Positions 26,363 through 33,995 of a stretch of DNA of 64,000 nucleotides are shown one piece after another. The position numbers and the translations under genes were made by a program. The notes under the pieces were generated by a model, which saw only the letters and a list, made by a program, of their open reading frames with translations, was not told where the DNA came from and searched no databases. This DNA comes from SZUA-37 sp964472525 (lineage in GTDB: Bacteria; Pseudomonadota; Gammaproteobacteria; UBA6429; Thiohalophilaceae): positions 1 to 64,000 of the forward strand of contig CAYYLL010000007.1 in NCBI GenBank assembly GCA_964472525.1. The letters are read 5' to 3'. Within the stretch, counting starts at the first letter, position 1. Each line of letters opens with the position of its first letter.

Positions 26363-27577
26363 TTAAAAAAATTCAATTTCTTCAACTTGTGGTCCAGACA
26401 CATCTCCACCATCGTGTAGAATTTTTTGTTCTTTCGTCACATAGCCTGATTTCAACTGATCCATAATTTTATTTTTGTCTATAAAGCTTGTTTCACCATT
26501 AACACGCTTTTCTTGACAGCCTTCCACCTCACAGCGGAAGACATCAAAAGAATCTCTAACATGGGTTAAAATTTGAGTAATGCGATCATGAAATTGCAAG
26601 GACTGAAGAACATCATATATCTCTGCCTGTATGCCCTGACTATTTTCTTTAAGAATACTGGATGAATCTTTAAGACCATTTGTGATCCCTTCAAGATTAT
26701 TTAAAACTTCGTTAACAGATTCTTTTGCTTCCGACTCTACCTTTTTATCTTTCTCGGCTAACTCATCAACCTGAGCCAGCGCACTGTCCATTGCACCACT
26801 AATATTACTGACTAGTTCCGATATCTCCACGCCGGTTTTACCTGACTGATGAGATAAACTTCGAACTTCATCTGCCACCACCGCAAAACCTCGCCCTAAC
26901 TCACCGGCGCGAGCTGCTTCAATCGCAGCATTAAGGGCAAGTAAATTTGTTTGTGAGGCAATTTTTTCAACCGATTCGGCCATTGATTTCAAGTTTGTAA
27001 CTTGAGAGGCGAGTTCACGTACTTGTGCAAACATCACACCGCGAACAACGAGTGATTCGCTTAATACATCCGTAATATTACCTAATTTTTTCCGACTACC
27101 TGAAAATATATTATCTTCATGACCATTATTTTCTGTAGCTGCTTCGGCTGCACTCATCGAAGAATCTAATTTCTCAACAAGCCCTGCAAAACGTCCAGAC
27201 ATATCGGTCATTGCCACATCCATTTGTGCGCATGATTCATCAATTTGTTTAACTGCTAAATCTGAAATATGTATAACTGTATTTTCCAGATTCGATAAGT
27301 TATCAGAAGTATCTGTCACCTGCTCATTACTTGTTAATGATGCCTCTTGTACTAACAACTGATGAATATATTGGTTAATATATTTGTAACACCATATTGC
27401 TGATAAGATAGCGGCCGTAACAATGCCAACGATTAGGCTAATAATATTTGTAAAGTTAGCCGAACTATCCAATATCGTAAAAACAGATACTAATGTAAAA
27501 ATTACAATCACTATGACGACTAACACTGACGGCGTTAAACGTGAAAATTTCTGTTTATCCATATTGTCTCTATCCAT
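26363..27577 (-). CDS. MCP without a periplasmic sensor domain, first gene of the operon
   Basis: A 404-residue receptor with two adjacent N-terminal membrane helices (about 16-38 and 43-65) and essentially no periplasmic loop, so it probably senses from the membrane or cytoplasm. The MCP core (L-L-A-L-N-A-A-I-E-A-A-R-A-G-E-L-G-R-G-F-A) is about residues 195-250. The C-terminal third has L-Q-F-H-D-R-I-T-Q-I-L, a D-x-x-x-Q motif that recalls the CheZ active site (D-L-T-G-Q). The tail ends E-E-I-E-F-F. A second ATG at codon 6 is an alternative start. Confidence 0.92.
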   Translation of the reverse strand: MDRDNMDKQKFSRLTPSVLVVIVIVIFTLVSVFTILDSSANFTNIISLIVGIVTAAILSAIWCYKYINQYIHQLLVQEASLTSNEQVTDTSDNLSNLENTVIHISDLAVKQIDESCAQMDVAMTDMSGRFAGLVEKLDSSMSAAEAATENNGHEDNIFSGSRKKLGNITDVLSESLVVRGVMFAQVRELASQVTNLKSMAESVEKIASQTNLLALNAAIEAARAGELGRGFAVVADEVRSLSHQSGKTGVEISELVSNISGAMDSALAQVDELAEKDKKVESEAKESVNEVLNNLEGITNGLKDSSSILKENSQGIQAEIYDVLQSLQFHDRITQILTHVRDSFDVFRCEVEGCQEKRVNGETSFIDKNKIMDQLKSGYVTKEQKILHDGGDVSGPQVEEIEFF

Positions 27578-27765
27578 TACTCTATAACTACTTTAAAGAT
27601 GCAATTTATATGTATGTTTAAGTTATTGACTATGACCGTTTCAGCTATTTCGGACGAATATTCCTAAACTTTAATAATTAATGACATATTTAAATAAATA
27701 TCATCTTAAAAACGTTTATATGCGCATTTTGTATAACCTTTACATAATTCCGTGATTTAGTTGAA

Positions 27766-29524
27766 ATGGTTAGTGACTGGATTTGGGAGGCGGATAAGAA
27801 TTCAGTTTATACTTATTCAAGCCCGAAGATTCTAGATATTCTGGGCTACACACCTGAAGAAATTATTGGCAAAACACCGTTTGATCTTATGCCTGCTGAA
27901 GAAGCTAAACGTGTTACAGTGTTACAGAGATATTCAGCCACATTGCACAACAACAAGAATCCTTTAATAATATTGAGAATGTTAACCAACATAAAGATGG
28001 TTCTATCATATGGGTTTCCATCAATGCACATTATATTAAATATGAAGACAACAATATTCTTGGCATTGAACATATGGTTAGAAATATGAACCAGTCTCGA
28101 AAAGACAAATTACAAATGCAGCAAATGTCTCGTGCATTAGAACAATCAGCCGATATAGTGATGATTACGGACAGCAAAGGTATTATCGAATACGTTAACC
28201 CAGCCTTTGAAAACATCACTGGCTATCATTATTCTGAAGTAGTGGGTGACCATCTAGTATAGTAAAATCAGATGAACAACATAGCAATTTTTATCATTCG
28301 ATGTGGAAAACCATATCAACTGGCAATGCATTCAGAGATATACTCATTAATAAAAAGAAAAATGGTCACCTTTAGTACGAAGAAAAGACAATCACTCCAA
28401 TAAAGAATGCCAATGGTGACATAACAAATTTTATATCAACGGGTCGTGATATTAGTAGCCGAATAGAAGATGAGAAACGCCTTAATTTTATGGCTCATCA
28501 TGATGCCTTAACCAAATTACCCAACCGCAATTTATTTATGGATAGACTACGACTGTCCCTGGCACATGCAAGACGCTATTCAACAATGGTTGCTATTTTA
28601 TTTATTGATCTTAATCGATTTAAAAATATTAATGATACAGAAAACGGACAAAATGTATCACACCTCGCACAAAAAATATTACTATCTCTGGAGCAACCTC
28701 TTGAAGTAGAAGGGCGTGAACTTTTTATTACCACCAGCATTGGTATTAGCCTGTTCCCGAATGATGCGACAGAAGCAGGTGCATTACTAAAGTATGCTGA
28801 CATTGCAATGTACAAAGCAAAGGAATCTGGTAAAAATAACCACTAGTTCTATTCGGCAGATATGAGTGCAAAAGCATTTCAACTTCTAACAATGGAGAAT
28901 AATTTACGTTATGCTCCCGAACGAGAAGAATTTATACTCTATTATCAACTACAAATTAATATTGAAACGAATAAAATAACCGGGGTTGAAGCACTGATAC
29001 GTTGGCAGCACCCTGAATTAGGATTGATCCCGCCTGATGATTTTATTCCACTATTAGAGGAAACAAGTTTAATTAATCAGGTAGGTTATTGGGTTATTAC
29101 AACCGCCTATTAACAATTACAGAATTGGCATAGCGCCGGGTTCTCTGATTTAATGATGTCAGTGAATGTTTCAAGTCGACAATTCCACGTACAATATTTT
29201 ATTCATAAAATCGAGACCTTCACCAGTAAGAATCCTGTATTACCTAACATGTTGGAAATGGAAATTACAGAAAGCGTGCTTATGGAAAATCAACAAAGTA
29301 CCATAGTAGCACTGAAAACGCTTAGCAAACTGGGTTTTAAGATAACCATTGATGATTTTGGTACAGGCTATTCCTCCATTATGTTATTTGCGTCGTTTTA
29401 TGGTCGACACCTTGATTTTATCAGGCAACATAACTGCAAGTATGTGCAGGGGTATCTATTCAGCCGACCGCTACCCGCAGATCAGTTGACAGAATATCTT
29501 TATTTCATAACAAAATTTCACTAA
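27766..29524 (+). pseudogene. Decayed PAS-PAS-GGDEF-EAL cyclic-di-GMP enzyme gene
   Basis: Fragments in changing frames read in order: PAS (D-W-I-W-E-A-D, Y-T-Y-S-S-P-K-I-L-D-I-L-G-Y), a frame change near 27960, a second PAS (N-P-A-F-E-N-I-T-G-Y), a break near 28258, an in-frame TAG at about 28374, then a GGDEF start (H-D-A-L-T-K-L-P-N-R-N). The segment that should hold the GGDEF motif itself is deleted: the frame jumps from N-I-N-D-T to A-Q-K-I-L. A TAG follows at about 28844, then EAL (G-V-E-A-L-I-R-W), a stop near 29111, and a further deletion after F-G-T-G-Y-S-S. The ends of the original gene are not defined. It is divergent from the chemotaxis operon. Confidence 0.93.
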
Positions 29525-29566
29525 TAAAAGCTAGTTACGTAATACAATGATAGGACAGCCGGAATA

Positions 29567-30298
29567 TTACCATATTTTCCTAATTCTGTTTTTCTCTTTT
29601 TCTATTTTTATACCTACCAGTCGCTCCCATAACTGAACACCTGAAAGTCGTTCTACATCAACCGTGGAAACTTGAAAATCAGCAATCGTTTTATTAGTGT
29701 TCTGATTTGGGATAATAAACGACCACATGTGCAGTGCGCCTTTATTATTTTCGGCTAGGATAGATTTAAAATAAGCCGGTGGAACAGGTATGGACACGCC
29801 GTTGCCATCTGCTGTACCAATACTCTTTACCGCCTTGTCAAAATCAAAAAGAGGGCCGGAAATAACGTAAGTTTCTAAAATAGTCTTTTTTTCATTAAGT
29901 CGCCTAACGTCCTGTTCTAATTGTCGCCATATTTTTCGATTAAATTGTGACGCCTGTGGAGACATATTGGACAGCAAAAAAGTTTCGCTATTTTGTAATT
30001 CAGTTTCCAGTTTGTCGGCACTGGCAATCAGATGACCACGATCAAATCCAGATTTTTTATAATCAGCCAAATCTGCACGAAACATTTCAGGAATACGAAA
30101 GTCCGCCCTAAAATTATTAAGCCGCTCCACTTTATCTGGAGAGATATACACTCTGTCCGAGCTAATAATTTCCAATGCCCATTTCGCCTGTCGAAAATAA
30201 TACGAGTACCCCAAAAGATAATAGCGATTAAATAAAATTTGATCGGCGGCGGGGATACCATAGCGTGTCTCACGTCTTAAACTTGGAATTTCTGACAT
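29567..30298 (-). CDS. NUC1-type DNA/RNA non-specific endonuclease
   Basis: A 243-residue protein with the beta-beta-alpha-metal nuclease motif F-D-R-G-H-L-I-A-S (catalytic H89) and the downstream L-S-N-M-S-P-Q and Y-V-I-S-G-P-L-F motifs of the NUC1 family. No signal peptide is visible, so it is intracellular or delivered by another route. The ATG at 30298 is preceded by AAGGAAG; ten extra upstream codons are rejected. It is divergent from a set of tiny peptide genes, across about 210 bp. Confidence 0.9.
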   Translation of the reverse strand: MSEIPSLRRETRYGIPAADQILFNRYYLLGYSYYFRQAKWALEIISSDRVYISPDKVERLNNFRADFRIPEMFRADLADYKKSGFDRGHLIASADKLETELQNSETFLLSNMSPQASQFNRKIWRQLEQDVRRLNEKKTILETYVISGPLFDFDKAVKSIGTADGNGVSIPVPPAYFKSILAENNKGALHMWSFIIPNQNTNKTIADFQVSTVDVERLSGVQLWERLVGIKIEKEKNRIRKIW

Positions 30299-30509
30299 AA
30301 TATATTTCTTCCTTAAATAGTTAAACAATGCTCATAATAATACGTACTGGTTAACACTAACAAAAAATAACATCCTGACACGGTAATTGGTCACACAATA
30401 TTTGTAAAAACGTATCTATTTCATTTTGAATAATTTAGTACAGTCACTTCTGAGACAGGCAGTCTTTCCCTCTAACTATAGAAGGTTCTTAAATAATAAG
30501 GGGATTAAC

Positions 30510-30629
30510 ATGGCTAGCAAAAAAGCAACCGTAGAAAAAATTGAAAGTGGTTCTAAACAAACTGCATATATTACAGCGGATATGGATATCACTAAGCTGC
30601 TTGAAGATGCTAAACAGAAATTCTATTAA
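30510..30629 (+). CDS. 39-residue peptide gene, possibly frameshifted
   Basis: An ATG with AAGGGG 6 nt upstream opens a 39-codon frame with a charged helical sequence. One base out of frame at the end, the DNA stays open to a TAA at 30673-30675 and reads S-I-K-D-D-N-V-C-G-V-G-I-G-A-Q-G-E, ending 1 nt before the next gene. N-V-x-G-V-G-I-G resembles the opening of some bacterial trypsin-like peptidase domains. A single-base loss may therefore have shortened the product. No family assigned. Confidence 0.55.
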   Translation: MASKKATVEKIESGSKQTAYITADMDITKLLEDAKQKFY

Positions 30630-30676
30630 AGATGACAATGTTTGTGGTGTTGGTATTGGTGCACAAGGAGAATAAC

Positions 30677-30910
30677 ATGCAAATCGTTATTAATATTAAT
30701 GAGGATGGCAAAATCAGTACAACCACCCAATCAGAGACAGACAACCAGAGCCATAGCGACGATAATTTTGCGGCTGCATCTGGCAGTGTCAATGATGGTG
30801 GCAGCGCACCTTTTTTACCTGAAGATGCGTTAACTGACGTGGTGATGGGAATGTCTGTAGCAGATCCTGTACAGGAAACCGATGCCCCGCTAAATGGTGG
30901 CTCCGCTTAA
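30677..30910 (+). CDS. 77-residue acidic Gly/Ser/Asp-rich peptide gene
   Basis: AAGGAG lies 6 nt before the ATG. The product is acidic, with a short beta-like start (M-Q-I-V-I-N-I-N), a polar middle and a C-terminal part carrying N-D-G-G-S-A-P-F-L-P-E-D and a final N-G-G-S-A, i.e. the G-G-S-A motif twice. No helix-turn-helix, membrane segment or cysteine. It could be a substrate peptide of some maturation system, but no modifying enzyme is adjacent, so this is speculation. Confidence 0.55.
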   Translation: MQIVININEDGKISTTTQSETDNQSHSDDNFAAASGSVNDGGSAPFLPEDALTDVVMGMSVADPVQETDAPLNGGSA

Positions 30911-30924
30911 ACTCACCCTATACC

Positions 30925-30951
30925 GAGAACGTCAGTTTTACTGACGTTCTC
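30925..30951. terminator. Perfect 12-bp hairpin after the peptide genes
   Basis: GAGAACGTCAGT / ACTGACGTTCTC with a TTT loop. It follows the stop of the 77-residue gene by 14 nt. There is no T-run on either strand, so it may be a weak terminator or a transcript-end stabiliser. Confidence 0.55.
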
Positions 30952-31013
30952 CACCAAAACACCCTATCACACATGAAAAATCAATGAGTTACAAGATATA
31001 AGTGATAATTTAC

Positions 31014-31042
31014 TTGAATTAAAGCATTTAATTGTCTAATAT
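31014..31042 (+). promoter_or_regulatory. Candidate sigma70 promoter for the 29-residue peptide
   Basis: TTGAAT and TAATAT are separated by exactly 17 bp and lie about 45 bp upstream of the ATG at 31086. Each hexamer matches the consensus at four positions. Confidence 0.4.
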
Positions 31043-31085
31043 TACTGATGTGACAGCACCTAAAACAAAAAGTGGGAGCCAGACA

Positions 31086-31175
31086 ATGAAAGATGAATTA
31101 CCAACCTATGAAGTCGAAGAAATTAGCCTAGAAGAAGCCGTTAAAATTCTTGCCAGCGATTCAAGTCAAGCATAA
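31086..31175 (+). CDS. 29-residue acidic peptide gene
   Basis: The frame M-K-D-E-L-P-T-Y-E-V-E-E-I-S-L-E-E-A followed by a short helix ends in a double stop (TAATAA). GGGAG lies 7 nt upstream and a promoter-like pair sits at 31014-31042. It is too short for usual gene callers. Translation signals are good, but there is no homology evidence and the codon sample is too small to judge. Confidence 0.45.
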   Translation: MKDELPTYEVEEISLEEAVKILASDSSQA

Positions 31176-31299
31176 TAATTAAAACTCCTCCTACGCTTCC
31201 TATTTTCCCCTTAATAGTGGATGCGTAAAACCTGACGCCTAGTTAATTCTAGTACAAACAGCACGTTGTGTTTTGGGCGGGGTGAACTTTTTATTAGAC

Positions 31300-31752
31300 C
31301 TATTCATATATATCAATATATTTTACTGGCATAATTATCTTTACTGCTCCATCTTTATTGATTAAAAATGACTCTCGTAAGACAATGTTATCCATTCCGT
31401 TCATTTCAATATCGAGACCTAAAGACAATTGATTATTGACAATAACTAATGATAAATCGTGTATATACCCTTTTACTCCTGGTGATTTTAACTGTATATC
31501 TTTAATAACTGTTTGATTATTTAATTTAGTATTAGCCTTCGTTATTAAAACTCTAACTTTATCTATTGGATGCTCCAAACCATCCCTATAGACAATTACT
31601 TTAAAATAACCATAATCTTTATCTTTCGACCAAACCCCAACACTTTTCGCAAGAAAAATATTAGAAATATTATAATTAGAGCTAAGTGATATTGAAGAAT
31701 ACATAATCAAACATAACGTTAAGATATATTTTATTTTATTTCTATATGACAT
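31300..31752 (-). CDS. Exported hypothetical protein overlapping the M15 peptidase gene
   Basis: A 150-residue protein with a signal peptide (about 25 residues, ending near S-L-S-S-N) and a beta-rich mature part. The ATG at 31752 has AAAGG 9 nt upstream, and the first 22 nt overlap the end of the frameshifted M15 peptidase. A peptidoglycan hydrolase gene followed by a short overlapping exported protein is the usual layout of an effector with its periplasmic immunity protein (inference). I do not recognise the family. Confidence 0.65.
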   Translation of the reverse strand: MSYRNKIKYILTLCLIMYSSISLSSNYNISNIFLAKSVGVWSKDKDYGYFKVIVYRDGLEHPIDKVRVLITKANTKLNNQTVIKDIQLKSPGVKGYIHDLSLVIVNNQLSLGLDIEMNGMDNIVLRESFLINKDGAVKIIMPVKYIDIYE

Positions 31753-32073
31753 GGATCCCACCTTTGCTTAAAGTTACCACCCCAAATAAGTCCTTCTTTT
31801 TTTGCTAATTGCGAAAGATCTTTATAATATTTATGTTTCTTCTTTATACTATAACCAACTTTCCTGTCAATTAAATCAACGGCTTTTCCAGATAAATGCT
31901 TACTTGTGCGACTGGCAACACCTTTATACTAATACATCATTTTCTTTTTTTGTTCGCTTACCCCATACAATTCTGATGCACCATCCTCGATTTTCCATTT
32001 CAGTTACTATAATTTTTACTTTTTTCTTAAAACGAAGATCTAATCCAATTAATTTATTCATTCCTATTGCCAT
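31731..32073 (-). pseudogene. Frameshifted M15 (L-Ala-D-Glu type) peptidase
   Basis: From the ATG at 32073 the frame reads a typical M15_4 start (L-D-L-R-F-K-K-K-V, G-W-C-I-R-I-V-W-G-K-R-T) and hits TAA after V-L-V. One base over, the same DNA continues G-V-A-S-R-T-S-K-H-L-S-G-K-A-V-D-L-I and W-G-G-N-F, ending D-P-C-H-I-E-I-K then a stop at 31731. The zinc-binding S-x-H-x(6)-D and terminal H-x-E are present. The whole would be about 114 residues. It lacks a signal peptide, so it is a phage-type endolysin or delivered effector. One indel near 31922 separates the halves. Confidence 0.85.
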
Positions 32074-32160
32074 AATTTTCTCCTTTATTTTTTTGGTCTA
32101 ACAAGGCTGTAGAAAAACTATTAAATATAATCTATTCGCAGCCTGAGTTTGTATTTTCAT

Positions 32161-32417
32161 TTAAACAGCTAACTGGCCGTAATTGGTTAATTTTCCGATA
32201 TTATGTACGCGTTTATTAGCTCTATTCTTGTAGAAGACCCAAACTCTTTGTAAAAACTCGATTTCATTTCGCTTAATAGCGTATACGTACCAAATATCGT
32301 TTTGCAAATCCGCTTTATCTTCTGTTAACGTGCCTGATTTCGACAAGTTTTCCATGTTTCGATTTGTGTTTTAAGGGCTGTTATCAATAAACTCTGTGCA
32401 GAAAAATCAAGTTTCAT
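32161..32417 (-). pseudogene. Small helical protein gene, apparently frameshifted
   Basis: An ATG at 32417 opens M-K-L-D-F-S-A-Q-S-L-L-I-T-A-L-K-T-Q-I-E-T and then stops within a few codons. From about 32355, one base over, a second frame continues M-E-N-L-S-K-S-G-T-L-T-E-D-K-A-D-L-Q-N and on to 32161. The join gives a continuous amphipathic helical protein of about 85 residues. It is upstream of the M15 gene and in the same direction. Family unknown. Confidence 0.5.
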
Positions 32418-32560
32418 GATTTGACTGTCCTATGTACATCTGTGGCTGAAAATACTTTTTCTGTATTTTTGGCAATGATGGTTAGGAGGTAAATAAAAAA
32501 TTGGCTCAATTCGGTAATGTGTTAAATCTGTTATTCTGTCTTTGTGATTCTTAGTGATTT

Positions 32561-32827
32561 TCAGCTCATTGGGGATTGGACTGTCAGCAGGGATACGCTA
32601 CCAATGTGTTCCAGCAAGTCTTGGATTCTTTCCATCAAATCATGAAACACCTCCCGTCCCTGCTTTGACCAACTCTTGTCCGTTTTTGGTATAAGTTTGA
32701 ATATCAATTCTGGCTCCAGATGGTCGTGGTGGAATCTCACTTTGTCAAGCCTAGGTGAATTCTTAACACCCAGTCTCCATAATTCTATGTGCGTAAAGTC
32801 AATGTATGTCGGCTCATCAGTTTTCAT
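32561..32827 (-). CDS. Hypothetical 88-residue protein
   Basis: The frame starts with ATG at 32827 after a GGAAAAATTGA leader, a weak ribosome site. The product is soluble, with a high content of charged residues and leucine and no recognisable motif. It is the only full-length frame in a stretch (32.1-33.0 kb) otherwise composed of fragments. It may itself be a remnant. The 175 bp between it and the rsd-like gene contain only a short coding-like fragment without a start codon. Confidence 0.45.
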   Translation of the reverse strand: MKTDEPTYIDFTHIELWRLGVKNSPRLDKVRFHHDHLEPELIFKLIPKTDKSWSKQGREVFHDLMERIQDLLEHIGSVSLLTVQSPMS

Positions 32828-33002
32828 TCAATTTTTCCTTTTGAAAAAGCTAACTATCTTCCTTTTCATTTTCCGTTGTGTTTTTGATTTTATCAAAAGC
32901 CGATTTGCTTTTCACTTTTTCAAGTTCTTTCTGAGTATAACGTTGCTTCTTTTTAAGCTGAATTTACTCTCTGGACTATGTTCTTTCGACCTAAACGTAT
33001 AA

Positions 33003-33452
33003 CTAACGTTTGCCCATTAATAAAGAAATAAGCTGATCTTCTAATAAAATTCTGTCAGCCAACACTTCACCAAGTTGTGAGAGATCATCCGCCAATTCGC
33101 TCAAATTATTACAATGATCGGAACAATCATATTTTTCATTAAAGGCCAGAATCACTTTGGTCATATCTGAGATTTGGGGGTAAACATTAGCAGCAATATC
33201 TTTTATGCTCGTACGGCGTTCGGTGCCATCATCAATAAACCGATAAAGTTGAAAATGCGCGCTAGCCGTGTAATCAACGATGGCTTCGCAAAATTCTTGC
33301 AGCATCAATTGGCTTTCACGATCCGGCGTAAAAGGACGCATTTCAGCTAACTGGTTAAAAAGTGTTAGCGTTTCTTTGCGCGTTTCTAATAATGTATGAA
33401 GTTGTGATTGTGATTCACTACGACGTTCTTGACTTGCTTCCAGCGTACCCAA
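33003..33452 (-). CDS. Rsd/AlgQ family anti-sigma70 regulator
   Basis: A 149-residue all-helical protein with the family pattern: V/T-R-K-E-T-L-T-L-F-N-Q-L near the start, L-x-x-F-C-E-A-I-V-D-Y-T-A-S-A-H-F, and L-G-E-V-L-A-D-R-I-L-L-E-D-Q-L-I near the end. Rsd binds region 4 of the housekeeping sigma factor in stationary phase; the Pseudomonas homologue AlgQ also affects alginate regulation. The start is a TTG at 33452 with AAGGGG 8 nt upstream; no better ATG exists. Confidence 0.85.
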   Translation of the reverse strand: MGTLEASQERRSESQSQLHTLLETRKETLTLFNQLAEMRPFTPDRESQLMLQEFCEAIVDYTASAHFQLYRFIDDGTERRTSIKDIAANVYPQISDMTKVILAFNEKYDCSDHCNNLSELADDLSQLGEVLADRILLEDQLISLLMGKR

Positions 33453-33557
33453 ACTTGTATCCCCTTAAAATTCAATGCACTAGATATTATTTGTGTTAAC
33501 TATGCCCTGAATACAGAGGTTCTAGCAAGTACTTTTTGCATCAAATTTGCAGGTTAT

Positions 33558-33764
33558 TTACTGAGCAATTTCCACCTGAATAGCGTGCCATCCTTTAGGG
33601 CCTTCTTCTGCTTCGTAATTCACATTCTGGCCCTCCTTTAAACTTTTGTAACCATCTGATTTAATAGTAGAAAAATGAACAAAAATATCCATTTCACCAT
33701 CATTGGGGGAGATAAAACCAAATCCTTTACTGTTATTAAACCATTTCACTTTTCCCGAAATCAT
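33558..33764 (-). CDS. Cold shock domain protein (CspA family)
   Basis: A 68-residue single cold-shock domain with RNP1 K-G-F-G-F-I and RNP2 I-F-V-H-F-S. It binds single-stranded RNA or DNA and can melt secondary structure. The start M-I-S-G-K-V-K-W-F-N is canonical. An AT-rich region of about 230 bp precedes it toward trhP, and may contain a long 5' UTR as in other csp genes; I see no fixed motif. Confidence 0.95.
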   Translation of the reverse strand: MISGKVKWFNNSKGFGFISPNDGEMDIFVHFSTIKSDGYKSLKEGQNVNYEAEEGPKGWHAIQVEIAQ

Positions 33765-33995
33765 CGCGCTGCAACCTTCTTTTTTTAATTTTGATGTTAA
33801 TGTCTCCAGATTTAAAAAGTATACCTATTATAAAAGAACAAAAAGCTAACCTGTTCACACTTTAAATTGCCCGTATAAAATTAGTAGATATTATAATATT
33901 TAAGCACCGCCTGCCGGAATCAAGTTCAAACTACGATATAATAGATAAATCACCTTAAATCTATTTTTAACGTCCAACATAAACGATTGAGTATA

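Noticed and set aside
32850..32960. Coding-like minus-strand fragment ending K-N-T-T-E-N-E-K-E-D-S, faintly like a BrnA-type antitoxin start
   Set aside because: It has no start codon, is under 40 codons and the resemblance is too weak to claim a toxin-antitoxin locus.
32676..33002. Plus-strand frame rich in F and L
   Set aside because: It is antisense to AT-rich DNA of minus-strand frames and lacks a ribosome site.
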